From Phytopseudomonas daroniae (lineage in GTDB: Bacteria; Pseudomonadota; Gammaproteobacteria; Pseudomonadales; Pseudomonadaceae), in assembly GCF_004327285.1 (NCBI RefSeq), contig NZ_QJUI01000002.1, positions 124,001 through 188,000 of the forward strand: DNA of 64,000 bases, written 5' to 3'. The stretch's first letter is position 1. Each line of letters begins with the position of its first letter. Of this stretch, positions 26,854 to 35,896 are shown in pieces. Made by a program: the position numbers and the translations under genes. The notes under the pieces are model-generated. The model saw only the letters and a list, made by a program, of their open reading frames with translations. It searched no databases and had not been told where the DNA came from.

Positions 26854-27807
26854 ATGCATATCGATCTCCGCCAGCTCCGTCACTTCGTCGCCCTTGCCGA
26901 GCACCGCAGCTTTGTCGCTGCGGCCGAAGCGGTGAGCCTTTCGCAGTCCGCCTTCAGCCGCAGCATCCAGGCGCTGGAACATGCTGCGGGCTTTCAGCTG
27001 GTGGATCGGGCGAGCAAGGAATTGCCGCCCACCAAGCAGGGCCTGGTAGTTCTGGAGCACGCCAGGCGGCTGTTACGCGACGCCCACGACCTGAACAACG
27101 AAATCAGCCGGTTCAACGATGCCGGTACCGGCGCCCTGCTGTTCGGCAGCGGCCCGGCCCCCGCGGCACAACTGATCCCACGGGCGGTGGCGCGCTTCAT
27201 CGGCGATTACCCCAAGGCGCGGGTGCATTTTCAGGTCGATAACTGGCAGGAATTGAACAAGCGCCTGGTGGCCGAGGAGATCGAATTCTTCGTCGCCGAC
27301 ACCCGCCGCTTCGAGGCCGATCCGGATTACCGCATCACTCGCCTGCGCCCACAGAAATGGCACTTCTGCTGCCGCATCGGCCATCCGCTGACCCGCCAAC
27401 CCAGCGTCAGTTGCGCCGAGCTGTTCAGCTATCCGCTGGCCACCACCTTTCGCCCCCCGAACATCCGCAAGGTGCTCACCGAATACAGCGGCCGACGTGA
27501 TTTCGCGCCAGCGGTGGAATGCGAATACAGCCATGCCCTGCTCAACGTGGTGCGCTATTCGAACGCCATCGGCATCGCCAATCCCGTCAACCTGGAGGAC
27601 TACCTGCTGAGCGAAAAACTGCAGATCCTCGAGGTACATGACCTGCCCTGCCACCTGGAGGAACTCAATACCCGCTATGGCATCGTCAGCCGCGTTGGCC
27701 GGGCGTTATCGCCACTGGCCCGGGCCATGGTCGAGCAGATCGAGCGCAGCGATGCCGGGCTCGCCGACCAGATGGCAGGCATGCCATTGGCACAGGTAGG
27801 GGTCTAG
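26854..27807 (+). CDS. LysR-family transcriptional regulator (module 1)
   Basis: A 317-residue regulator with the N-terminal winged helix MHIDLRQLRHFVALAEHRSF, AAEAVSLSQSAFSRSIQALE, and a periplasmic-binding-protein-like effector domain from about residue 90 (LLFGSGPAPAAQLIPRAV onward). It is divergent from receptor 1 and upstream of the ABC binding-protein gene, so it probably controls both. It is a clear paralog of the LysR protein at 42734-43672, with the same first eleven residues apart from one substitution. The signal could be sulfur status or the imported compound. Confidence 0.93.
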   Translation: MHIDLRQLRHFVALAEHRSFVAAAEAVSLSQSAFSRSIQALEHAAGFQLVDRASKELPPTKQGLVVLEHARRLLRDAHDLNNEISRFNDAGTGALLFGSGPAPAAQLIPRAVARFIGDYPKARVHFQVDNWQELNKRLVAEEIEFFVADTRRFEADPDYRITRLRPQKWHFCCRIGHPLTRQPSVSCAELFSYPLATTFRPPNIRKVLTEYSGRRDFAPAVECEYSHALLNVVRYSNAIGIANPVNLEDYLLSEKLQILEVHDLPCHLEELNTRYGIVSRVGRALSPLARAMVEQIERSDAGLADQMAGMPLAQVGV

Positions 27808-27838
27808 GGTCTGTTGATGAAACGTCAACAGACCCTAG
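27804..27838 (+). terminator. 14-bp hairpin containing the LysR stop codon
   Basis: CTAGGGTCTGTTGA (27804-27817) pairs perfectly with TCAACAGACCCTAG (27825-27838) across TGAAACG. The TAG stop codon is inside the left arm. No T run follows, so it may be a repeat-derived or Rho-dependent end rather than a classical terminator. Confidence 0.6.
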
Positions 27839-27938
27839 GTATTGCACGCCATGCATACAAAGTATTCCCGCTTTGCGTTTGTCAGCCGGACGGGGGATTC
27901 GTGAAATGGCCATCACGATTCCTTACCGAGACCGGCTC

Positions 27939-28991
27939 ATGATCCGACTGACCTCCCTGCTCTGCGGCGCCCTGCTGGCGCTGACCACCCTCATCACCCA
28001 GGCAGCCGAGCAGCCGGCGGTGATCCGCATTGGCGCGCCCGATCAGGGTGCGGGCGACAAGCCCTTCGCCTCCGGCGTGCTGGGCCTGGCGCATATTCGC
28101 CAACAGCTGGAAGAAGCCTTCGCCGCCGATGGCACCAAGGTCGAATGGCACTTCTTCAAGGGCGCGGGCCCTGCGGTCAACGAAGCCTTCGCCAATCGCC
28201 AGCTGGACTTCGCCGGACTCGGCGATCTGGCGGCGATCATTGGCCGATCCTCGGGTCTGGATACCCGCCTGATCCTCGGCGGCCGAGGCGCCAACATGTA
28301 CCTGGCGGCAACGCCCGAGTCAGGCATCAAGACGCTGGAAGATCTCAAGGGCAAGCGGGTCTCGGTGTACCGCGGCACCGCCGATCAGTTGTCCTTCGCC
28401 CGAGTGCTGGACGCAGCCGGTCTGAAGGAGCGCGATCTGCGTATCCTCAGCCTGGACTGGAGCGCGGCCCGAGCAGCCCTGGCTGGACGGCAGATCGACG
28501 CGGCCTGGTCGGGCATGGGCATCCTCGCCCTGGGCAGGCAAGGCATCGAATTCCCCGTCGGCACCAAGCAGTTGCCAGTTACCGCCACCACCCAGACAGG
28601 GGTAATCGCCAGCAACGCCTTTATCGAACGCTACCCTGAGGCGACCCAGAAGCTGGTCGACGTGCTGGTCGCCAATGCCGACTGGATTTCCAAGACAGAG
28701 AATCTGGACGCCTACATCGCCCTGCTCTCGCAACAGAGCGCGGTACCCGCCGAGCTCTACGCTCGGGAATACCAGGGCGATGACCTCGCGTTTCGTGCCT
28801 CGCCGCTGCTCGATACCTTCCTGCGTCACAGCTATCAGGACAGCATCGACAAAGCCAAGGCACTGGGGCTGATCCGCCGCACCTTCCAGGTCGAGGAATG
28901 GTTCGAGCCGCGCTTCGTCGAGCAGGCAATCGAACGGCAGAGCCTGCAGAACCGCTGGCAACGCTATGACGCCTCAGGCACGGCCGAGTGA
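27939..28991 (+). CDS. ABC transporter substrate-binding protein (NMT1/SsuA-type), module 1
   Basis: A 350-residue periplasmic binding protein of the aliphatic sulfonate / sulfate ester / taurine type. The signal peptide is MIRLTSLLCGALLALTTLITQA. The mature chain begins with IRIGAPDQGAGDKPFASG; it has KGAGPAVNEAFANRQLDFAGLGDL, the typical GKRVSVYRGTADQLSF segment and a basic C-terminal tail. I start it at 27939, where the signal peptide begins; an upstream in-frame start would bury it. It precedes the permease and ATPase genes on the same strand. Cargo is inferred as a sulfate ester or sulfonate; it is similar in type to AtsR. Confidence 0.88.
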   Translation: MIRLTSLLCGALLALTTLITQAAEQPAVIRIGAPDQGAGDKPFASGVLGLAHIRQQLEEAFAADGTKVEWHFFKGAGPAVNEAFANRQLDFAGLGDLAAIIGRSSGLDTRLILGGRGANMYLAATPESGIKTLEDLKGKRVSVYRGTADQLSFARVLDAAGLKERDLRILSLDWSAARAALAGRQIDAAWSGMGILALGRQGIEFPVGTKQLPVTATTQTGVIASNAFIERYPEATQKLVDVLVANADWISKTENLDAYIALLSQQSAVPAELYAREYQGDDLAFRASPLLDTFLRHSYQDSIDKAKALGLIRRTFQVEEWFEPRFVEQAIERQSLQNRWQRYDASGTAE

Positions 28992-29079
28992 TGCGCCCCA
29001 GGCATGGAAGATATGTGGCGAATGCATTGGCCGTCCCCTTACGAGGCACTTTTAATGCAGGCTCTTATTTCCCGAAAGA

Positions 29080-29111
29080 ATTTATATTCGATCTTTTATG
29101 CAAAAAATAAC
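29080..29111 (+). promoter_or_regulatory. AT-rich candidate control element before the permease
   Basis: Contains ATATTCGAT (29084-29092) and TTATGCAAAAAATAAC (29096-29111). The second word matches TTATGCAATAAATGAC at 34670-34685 in 14 of 16 positions. The shared element suggests common control of the permease and of binding protein 2. Its binding protein is not known. Confidence 0.4.
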
Positions 29112-29147
29112 ATCCAGTCATAAGCCTGACGCTGACGGAACGCCCTC

Positions 29148-30731
29148 ATGAGTGCGCCGCCTCTGCCCATTTCTCAAGCTCAGGGCCATACCCGCACGGG
29201 CTTCTCGACCAGCCGCCTGGTGCCCTGGTTGCTGCCGGTGGGCCTGTTTGCACTCTGGTACCTGGCCAGCCGCTTCGGCTGGATGAGCGAACAGATCCTG
29301 CCGACACCGGCGCTGGTCTGGCAGACCTTGCTGGAACTGGCTAGAGACGAACTCTGGTTCAATCTTGGCATCAGCTTGCAACGCCTCGCCTACGGCCTGC
29401 TCGGTGGTGTGACGGCCGGTGTGCTGCTGGGTACGTTGCTGGGCATCAGTGGCCGTGCCGAACGACTGATCTACCCGACCTTCGCGGCATTGGCTCAGGT
29501 GCCGACCCTGGCCTGGATTCCGCTGTTCATGCTGCTGTTCGGCATCGGCGAAGCACTCAAGCTGGTGGTGTTGATCAAGGCGGTGATCGTGCCGATCACC
29601 GTACACACCCTGGTCGGCGTGCGTGACGCGCAACCGCGCCTACGTGAAGCGGCGGCGGTTCTGCGCCTGCCCTGGCACCTGCGCATCACCCGCCTGGTGA
29701 TTCCCGCTGCCCTGCCCTCGTTCATGGCTGGCCTGCGTCTGGCCCTGGCTACCGGCTGGTCGTCGCTGCTGGCGGTGGAACTGCTGGCCTCCAGCGAGGG
29801 CATCGGCTATCTGATGGTCTGGGGGCGCCAGCTGTTCATGCTGGATATCGTGTTCGTCTGCATTCTGGTCATCGGCCTGTTCGGCATCGCCTTCGACCGC
29901 GGCGTGCAATGGCTCGACGCACGCCTGATCTATTGGCCACATCCGCCCACTGCCGAATTGCGCCTGCGTGGCCGGGCGAAGGGCTGGGCGCGCCTGCAGG
30001 CCTGGCTGTTGCCACTGGGACTGGCCGCACTGTGGCAGGTCGCGGTGCTGGCGCGCTGGGTCGACGCGAGCATTCTGGTCGCCCCGCTGGATGTGCTGCG
30101 CACCACCTGGCAAGGCCTCGTCGATGGCAGCCTGATCCAGGCCATGCTGCAGAGCCTCGGTCGTGCTGTCGGCGGTCTGTTGCTGGGCAGCAGTCTTGGC
30201 CTGCTCAGCGGACTGATCCTGGGGCTGTGGCGACCAGCCGAACGGCTCTGCGGGCCGACGCTCAGCGCCCTGCGGCAGATCGCGATTTTCGCCTGGGTGC
30301 CGCTGCTCACCGCCTGGTTCGGCCTCGGCGAGCTGGCCAAGGTGGTGTTCGTCAGTCTGGCCACCTTCTTCCCCTTGCTGATCGCCACCCAGCGCGGCGT
30401 GGCCAACCTCTCGCCACAACTGGACGAAGCCGCCCGCGCCCTGCGCCTGAACAACCGCCAGCGCCTGCTGCGCCTGATCCTGCCCGGCGCCGCACCGGCG
30501 ATCTTCGCCGGTCTGAAGCTGGCCCTGATCTTCGCCTGGCTGAGCACCATCGGCGCCGAGTACTTCATGCCGTCCAACGGCGGCATCGGCAGCCTGATGA
30601 TCGGCGCCCAGCAACTGTTCCGCATGGATCAGGTGATGGCCGGCATGCTGCTGATCGGCCTTACCGGCGCCCTGCTCAACCACCTCGGACAACTGATCGA
30701 AGCGCGTGCCACGCGCTGGAGAAACGCATGA
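29148..30731 (+). CDS. ABC transporter permease, fused two-domain (AtsB-like)
   Basis: A 527-residue inner-membrane protein made of two tandem BPD-type permease domains, about 20-265 and 280-525. Each half has its own cytoplasmic EAA loop contacting the ATPase: REAAAVLRLPWHLRITRLVIPAALPS in the first half and DEAARALRLNNRQRLLRLILPGAAPA in the second (seen in parts, for example EAAAVLRLP and EAARALRLN). Importers of this class usually use a homodimer of one domain. As I remember it, AtsB of the P. putida sulfate-ester importer is similarly fused. It is coupled to the ATPase gene by a 4-bp overlap. Confidence 0.9.
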   Translation: MSAPPLPISQAQGHTRTGFSTSRLVPWLLPVGLFALWYLASRFGWMSEQILPTPALVWQTLLELARDELWFNLGISLQRLAYGLLGGVTAGVLLGTLLGISGRAERLIYPTFAALAQVPTLAWIPLFMLLFGIGEALKLVVLIKAVIVPITVHTLVGVRDAQPRLREAAAVLRLPWHLRITRLVIPAALPSFMAGLRLALATGWSSLLAVELLASSEGIGYLMVWGRQLFMLDIVFVCILVIGLFGIAFDRGVQWLDARLIYWPHPPTAELRLRGRAKGWARLQAWLLPLGLAALWQVAVLARWVDASILVAPLDVLRTTWQGLVDGSLIQAMLQSLGRAVGGLLLGSSLGLLSGLILGLWRPAERLCGPTLSALRQIAIFAWVPLLTAWFGLGELAKVVFVSLATFFPLLIATQRGVANLSPQLDEAARALRLNNRQRLLRLILPGAAPAIFAGLKLALIFAWLSTIGAEYFMPSNGGIGSLMIGAQQLFRMDQVMAGMLLIGLTGALLNHLGQLIEARATRWRNA

Positions 30732-31546
30732 CCGCCCCAGCTCCCATCGTCAGCTTCGACAAAGTCGGCAAGTTCTTTCCCGTGGAGAGCGGCGAGCTCG
30801 AAGCGATCCGCGAATTCAGCCTGCAGATCGCCGAAGGCGAATCCATCGCCATCCTCGGCTCCAGCGGGTGCGGCAAGTCCACCCTGCTGCGCCTGCTGAT
30901 CGGCCTCGACCGGGCGTTTCGCGGCACCATCCAGATCGACGGCAAGGCAGTCGACGGCATTGGCAGCGAAAGCGCCATCGTCTTTCAGGAACACCGCCTG
31001 TTCCCCTGGTTGAGCGTGGAGCAGAACATCGAGCTGGGCCTGGTCAACGAAAACCTGACCCAGGCCGAGCGCTTGCGCCGGGTCAACGAGTTCGTTCATC
31101 TGGTTGGCCTCGATGGCTTCCAGCGGGCTTATCCGCACCAACTCTCCGGCGGCATGGCACAACGCGTGGCCATCGCCCGCGGCCTGGTATGCAGCCCGCG
31201 TATCCTGCTGCTCGACGAGCCCTTCGGTGCACTGGATGCTCTGACTCGCCAACAGATGCAGGAAGAACTGCTGACCATCCGTGCCCGCGCCGGCATCACC
31301 AGTCTGCTGGTGACCCACGATGTCGAGGAAGCCATCTTTCTTGCCGACCGCGTGGTGGTGATGGAGCCGCGACCGGGGCGAATCAAGCGCATCGTCGATA
31401 TCGACCTGCCGCATCCGCGCAACCGCAACAGCTACGACTTCCTGCAGTTACGCGAAGACCTGCTGTTCCAACTTACCGGCGACGGCGAATACCGCGCCCC
31501 GCCACCGCGAGTGGAAGACCTGCCGCTGGCTTCCATTGCCTGGTGA
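30728..31546 (+). CDS. ABC transporter ATP-binding protein (sulfonate/sulfate ester type)
   Basis: A 272-residue ATPase with all motifs: Walker A GSSGCGKST, Q-loop VFQEHRLFPW, signature LSGGMAQRVAIARG, Walker B ILLLDEPFGALD and H-loop VTHDVEEA. The family is SsuB/TauB/NrtD. The ATG overlaps the permease stop. It energises the fused permease; because it is the only ATPase/permease set here, it probably serves both binding proteins in the region. Confidence 0.93.
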   Translation: MTAPAPIVSFDKVGKFFPVESGELEAIREFSLQIAEGESIAILGSSGCGKSTLLRLLIGLDRAFRGTIQIDGKAVDGIGSESAIVFQEHRLFPWLSVEQNIELGLVNENLTQAERLRRVNEFVHLVGLDGFQRAYPHQLSGGMAQRVAIARGLVCSPRILLLDEPFGALDALTRQQMQEELLTIRARAGITSLLVTHDVEEAIFLADRVVVMEPRPGRIKRIVDIDLPHPRNRNSYDFLQLREDLLFQLTGDGEYRAPPPRVEDLPLASIAW

Positions 31547-31695
31547 GCGCTCGGCATCGAGAAAGGGGAAAAGCGGTAGCGTGATGGCAAGGGGTGGGCT
31601 GAAGCGAATCACCGTCGGCCCCACCTACCGACTTAACGAACCAGCTCGGCTGCCTGACTCCAAAGGATCCGGGCGGCCGAGGTGGTTGATCAGGA
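31547..31695. other. Convergent intergenic region, no feature seen
   Basis: 149 bp between the ATPase and the convergent glpT gene. I see no strong hairpin with a T run, no repeat and no convincing small gene. Confidence 0.5.
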
Positions 31696-33042
31696 TCAAG
31701 CAGCGCGTTCTTCGCTAGGAATCTGCTTGTGCCACAAGGTGGGGATCAGGAACACGATCGCCAGCAGACACGCGCCGACCAGCAGCACGAAGCCGCCGTC
31801 CCAGCCGAAGTGGTCGACGGTGTAGCCCATTGCCGCACTCGCGGCGACCGAACCGCCCAGGTAACCGAACAGACCGGTGAAGCCTGCGGCAGTACCCGCC
31901 GCTTTCTTCGGCGCCAGCTCCAGAGCATGCAGGCCGATCAGCATGACCGGGCCGTAGATCAGGAAGCCGATGGAGAACAGCGCGGCCATGTCGACGACCG
32001 GGTTGCCTGGCGGGTTGAGCCAGTACACCACGGTCGCGACCGTCACCAGCCCCATGAACACCACGCCGGTCAGGCCGCGGTTGCCGCGGAACACCTTGTC
32101 CGACATCCAGCCGCACAGCAGCGTACCGGGAATGCCCGCCCACTCGTAGAAGAAATACGCCCATGAGGTCTTGTCGACCGTGAAGTGCTTGACCTCCTTC
32201 AGGTAGGTCGGCGCCCAGTCCAGCACGCCGTAGCGCAGCAGGTAGACGAACACGTTGGCCAGAGCGATGAACCAGAGCATCTTGTTGCGCAGCACGTACT
32301 TAACGAAGATGTCGCGGGTGCTGAATTCCTTCTCGTGGCTGGCGTCGTAGCCCTCGGGATAGTCGTTCTTGTACTGCTCGATGGGCGGCAAGCCGACCGA
32401 TTGCGGGGTATCACGCATGGTGGCGAAGGCGAACAAGGCCACCAGCAAGGCCACTGCAGCAGGGACATAGAACGCCGCATGCCAGTCGTTGAACAGGCCC
32501 ATACCCACCAGGAACAACGGCCCGATCAGGCCACCACCAACGTTGTGGGCGACGTTCCAAACCGAAACCACGCCACCGCGTTCCTTCTGCGACCACCAGT
32601 GCACCATGGTTCGACCACTGGGCGGCCAGCCCATGCCCTGGGCCCAACCGTTGATGAACAGGAGGATGAACATCATGGTGACGCTGGACGTGGCCCAAGG
32701 CGCGAAACCGAAAACGAACATCACGCCCGCCGACACCAGCAGGCCGAATGGCAGGAAGTAACGCGGATTGGAGCGGTCGGACACCAGTCCCATGAGGAAC
32801 TTCGACAGCCCATAAGCGATGGCGATGGCAGACATCGCCAGGCCAAGCTGCCCGCGGGTATAGCCTTCCTCCTCGATCAGATAGGGCATGGCCAGCGAGA
32901 AGTTCTTGCGCAGCAGGTAGTAACCGGCATAGCCGATGAATATCCCGGCGAAGATCTGCCAACGAAGGCGGCGGTAGGTGTTGTCTATCTGCTCATCAGG
33001 CAGGGTTTCCCGATGAGGGGCTGGGCGGAAGAAGGCGAACAT
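31696..33042 (-). CDS. glpT: Glycerol-3-phosphate transporter, MFS
   Basis: A 448-residue organophosphate:phosphate antiporter with 12 helices. It follows P. aeruginosa GlpT nearly throughout: the N-terminus [17 protein letters not shown], then [66 protein letters not shown] and [24 protein letters not shown]. The length equals that of PAO1 GlpT. GlpT is also the route of fosfomycin entry in Pseudomonas. Its placement here, between two halves of a sulfur-type island and away from glpFKRD, is unusual. Confidence 0.95.
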   Translation of the reverse strand: MFAFFRPAPHRETLPDEQIDNTYRRLRWQIFAGIFIGYAGYYLLRKNFSLAMPYLIEEEGYTRGQLGLAMSAIAIAYGLSKFLMGLVSDRSNPRYFLPFGLLVSAGVMFVFGFAPWATSSVTMMFILLFINGWAQGMGWPPSGRTMVHWWSQKERGGVVSVWNVAHNVGGGLIGPLFLVGMGLFNDWHAAFYVPAAVALLVALFAFATMRDTPQSVGLPPIEQYKNDYPEGYDASHEKEFSTRDIFVKYVLRNKMLWFIALANVFVYLLRYGVLDWAPTYLKEVKHFTVDKTSWAYFFYEWAGIPGTLLCGWMSDKVFRGNRGLTGVVFMGLVTVATVVYWLNPPGNPVVDMAALFSIGFLIYGPVMLIGLHALELAPKKAAGTAAGFTGLFGYLGGSVAASAAMGYTVDHFGWDGGFVLLVGACLLAIVFLIPTLWHKQIPSEERAA

Positions 33043-33228
33043 CCAGGGACTCCAGTTCTTGTTTTAGCTGCGCACTCGAATATGACAGTTATATGACATT
33101 TTCATTAACGAAAATAGCACTCACTACCGAAGCGGTAAAGACAAGAAACTGTTGGAATTCGAACGAGGCGATTTATTCAGACCGAAGGACAATTCGAAGT
33201 CACCCGGGTCGAGCGGAATCGGCAACTA
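33043..33228. other. glpT upstream region
   Basis: 186 bp upstream of glpT (minus strand) and downstream of the MFS gene. It is AT-richer than the genes and contains TCGAATAT (33076-33083) near the likely glpT promoter. No small gene is supported. Confidence 0.4.
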
Positions 33229-34494
33229 TCAATCGATGCTCGAACAACAAGGTTGATGTGTATCGTCGCAACATGCCCCGTTTCCCTCCCGTGATTGCGC
33301 GTGAAGCTGTCCAGTCGGCAGCCACAGCGCCAACAGTCCGCACAGCGGCAAACACGCGACCACCACGAACAACGCCTCTATCCCCCAGCGATCAGCCAGC
33401 AGCCCCAGCGCCGCGGCAGCAATACCACTCACACCGAAGGTCAACCCGAAGAAATAACCCGCCACCAGACCGACCCGATTCGGCAGCAACTGCAGGGCAT
33501 ACACGATGATCGCGGGAAAGGCCGACGCCATCAGCACGCCGATCACCACCGACAGCAGCACACAGGCGGAAAACCCGACGTGCGGCAACAGCAGAGTGAA
33601 CGGACAGCTGCCGAGCAACGACAGCAGAATCACCCAGCGATGACCGATGCGATCGCCCAGAGGCCCACCCATCATGGTGCCGACCGCCACGGCAGCGAGA
33701 AAAACGAACAGTTGCAGTTGCGCTTCGGCCACGCTCAGTTCGAAACGCTCGATCAGGTAGAAGCTGTAGTAGTTGGCCATCGCCGCCAGGTAGGCGTACT
33801 TGGAGAGGATCATCACGCTGAGCAGGGTCATCGCCAGCAGCAGGTGTCGCCGCCCGATGCTCGCCATTGGCGGCAAGCTGCTGTTCATACGCAAGCGCGC
33901 GCCGAGATGTCGCTTCACGCTACGCCCGGCCCGCACCAGCAGAATAAACCCCACTAGCGCCAGCAGCGGCAACCAGGTCATCCCCTGGGCACCTGCGGGC
34001 AGCAGCACGAGAGCGATCAGCAGCGGTGCCAGTGCCGAGCCGATATTGCCACCGAGCTGAAACACCGACTGCGCCAGGCCGAAACGACCGGCCGATACCT
34101 GACGACAGGCGCGGGCCGCTTCAGGGTGAAAGATCGAAGAACCGAGCCCGACCAGCGCCGCCACCCACAGCAACCCGCTGAAAGACTCGGCCTCCGCCAA
34201 CAGCCACAGCCCGACCGCCATGCACAACATGCCTGAAGGCAGTAGCCAGGGCTGGCTGCGGCGATCGCCCCAATAGCCAATCAGTGGCTGACAAAGTGCG
34301 CCAACCAGATGAAATACCAGGGTCAAGAGACCGAGTTGCCCATAGCTGAGGTCGTACTCGGTCTTGAGTGCCGGATACAGAGTCGGAAGCACTGCCTGCA
34401 GCATGTCGTTGAGTAGATGGGTCAGGCTGATCAGCAGCAACAGCGACATGGCGGGACGATCTTGCAGCGAGGCAGCGGCTGGCGTGTTGGGCAT
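33229..34494 (-). CDS. MFS transporter, fosmidomycin-resistance (Fsr)-like
   Basis: A 421-residue 12-helix exporter. The N-terminus LLISLTHLLNDMLQAVLPTLYPALKTEYDLSYGQLGLLTL (quoted in parts: SLTHLLNDMLQ, YDLSYGQLGLL) and GSSIFHPEAAR in the fourth helix region are typical of the Fsr family, which can export fosmidomycin and other antimetabolites. The open frame runs 84 codons further upstream, but family similarity starts at the Met at 34494. The C-terminus ends in an odd Cys-rich tail (ACCDDTHQPCCSSID), possibly metal-reactive or a read-out into non-homologous sequence. Confidence 0.88.
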   Translation of the reverse strand: MPNTPAAASLQDRPAMSLLLLISLTHLLNDMLQAVLPTLYPALKTEYDLSYGQLGLLTLVFHLVGALCQPLIGYWGDRRSQPWLLPSGMLCMAVGLWLLAEAESFSGLLWVAALVGLGSSIFHPEAARACRQVSAGRFGLAQSVFQLGGNIGSALAPLLIALVLLPAGAQGMTWLPLLALVGFILLVRAGRSVKRHLGARLRMNSSLPPMASIGRRHLLLAMTLLSVMILSKYAYLAAMANYYSFYLIERFELSVAEAQLQLFVFLAAVAVGTMMGGPLGDRIGHRWVILLSLLGSCPFTLLLPHVGFSACVLLSVVIGVLMASAFPAIIVYALQLLPNRVGLVAGYFFGLTFGVSGIAAAALGLLADRWGIEALFVVVACLPLCGLLALWLPTGQLHAQSREGNGACCDDTHQPCCSSID

Positions 34495-34787
34495 GGGAGG
34501 TCCGATAACGAAAGGTCGCGATACCGGGCCGCAAGCCTCTGCAGCCCGGCGCGCGCGAGACAAAAACCGGCGGGCATTCAACGTCGGCATCAGCCCTGGC
34601 ACCAATGCATTTCGAGCATAGTTTTTTTGCTGTCTCCACATAGTGGCGGCAGGCCACGCCAGACCACGCTTATGCAATAAATGACTTAATAAATCATTTT
34701 TTAGTATTAGTTCGATTTCCTGTTTTGCCTGATCGTCCGTGCCCATCGCAGTCCTGGCGCCACCCTATTCTTCACGGAGCACCGATC
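34495..34787. other. AT-rich upstream region of binding protein 2
   Basis: This 293-bp divergent gap becomes AT-rich from about 34670. It holds TTATGCAATAAATGAC (34670-34685), matching an element before the ABC permease, and a weak stem AAATGA (34679-34684) with TCATTT (34694-34699). A GGAG ribosome site precedes the ATG at 34788. It is likely the regulated promoter of binding protein 2 and receptor 2. Confidence 0.45.
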
Positions 34788-35819
34788 ATGGCCGTTTCCC
34801 GGCTCGCCACTTTTCTTCACCGCCTGCAAGCAGGCTTCGCTCTGTTCGCACTGCTGTGCCTGGCACAAGGCGCGTTGGCAGCCGGGCAAATCCGCATCGC
34901 CGTTTCCGACATCGGTGCAGGCGGCAAACCCGCCGGCGGCGGCCTGGTCGACGTACTGCATGCGCAGAAGCGTCTGGAACAGGAATTCGCTGGCGACGGC
35001 ATCGAGGTGCAATGGGTGTTCGTCAAAGGCGCCGGCCCGGTAATCAACGAAGCCTTTGCCAATGGCCAGGTGGACATGGCTTTCCTGGGCGACCTGGCCA
35101 GCATCGTCGGTAAGTCGGGCAATCTCGATACCCGCGTGATCGCCGCCGCTGCCCGTGGCGTGAACCATTACCTGGCGGTGCGCCCCGGCTCATCAATCAA
35201 ATCCCTGGCGGATCTCAAGGGCAAACGCGTCGGCCTGTTCCGTGGTACGGCGGCGCAGTTGTCGTTCATCAGCGCCCTGCGTTCCAGCGGTCTGCGCGAA
35301 CGCGATCTGCAGGTCGTCAATCTGGACTTCGCCGCTGCCAGCGCAGCCCTGGCAGCCGGCCATATCGATGCCACCTGGGGTGGCAACAATACCCTGGCAC
35401 TGGCGCAGCGCGGCCTTGCCGAACTGCCGGTGTCGAGCAAACACACCAGGCATGGCGCCGGTCAGTTGAGCGGCCTGGTGCTGGTCACCGAGCGTTTCGC
35501 CACACAGCACCCGCAGTGGGTGCAGCGCCTGCTCAAAGTACAGCGTGAAACCGTGCGCTGGGCCGGCGATCCAGCCAACCGCGACGCCTACATCGAACTG
35601 CAAGCCTCGCAGAGCGGCTACCCGCAGAGCCTGTTGCGTGCCGAGCTGGAGGGCGCCGAACTGGCCCAGTTGCTGTCACCGGAGCTGGACGACGCCTTCG
35701 TCGCCCGGCTGCGCGAATCCATCGAGATCGCCCAGGAGGCCAGGCTGATCCGCCGCCCCGTCGATCTCGACGCCTGGCTCGACAAACGTTTTCTCGAACA
35801 GACCAACGACCTGCCCTGA
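34788..35819 (+). CDS. ABC transporter substrate-binding protein (NMT1/SsuA-type), module 2
   Basis: A 343-residue periplasmic binding protein, paralogous to the one at 27939-28991: IRIAVSDIGAGGKPAGGG, KGAGPVINEAFANGQVDMAFLGDL and DLKGKRVGLFRGTAAQLSF align directly with it. The signal peptide runs to LAQGALAA. No permease or ATPase lies beside it, so it probably feeds the fused importer 4-6 kb upstream. It is followed 77 bp later by receptor 2 on the same strand. Confidence 0.88.
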   Translation: MAVSRLATFLHRLQAGFALFALLCLAQGALAAGQIRIAVSDIGAGGKPAGGGLVDVLHAQKRLEQEFAGDGIEVQWVFVKGAGPVINEAFANGQVDMAFLGDLASIVGKSGNLDTRVIAAAARGVNHYLAVRPGSSIKSLADLKGKRVGLFRGTAAQLSFISALRSSGLRERDLQVVNLDFAAASAALAAGHIDATWGGNNTLALAQRGLAELPVSSKHTRHGAGQLSGLVLVTERFATQHPQWVQRLLKVQRETVRWAGDPANRDAYIELQASQSGYPQSLLRAELEGAELAQLLSPELDDAFVARLRESIEIAQEARLIRRPVDLDAWLDKRFLEQTNDLP

Positions 35820-35896
35820 TCCTTCAACCCCACTGCCTGCCCCACCGCCCGGTACGCCCGGCGGCGGGCGCCACCTGCACGCAGAAAGGAAACACC

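Noticed and set aside
29909..30727. Long N-terminal extension of the ABC ATPase frame
   Set aside because: It overlaps the permease gene out of frame, is Arg/Pro-rich without motifs, and ABC similarity begins only at 30728.
34495..34746. 84-codon N-terminal extension of the Fsr-like transporter
   Set aside because: MFS similarity begins at 34494 and the extension crosses the AT-rich control region.
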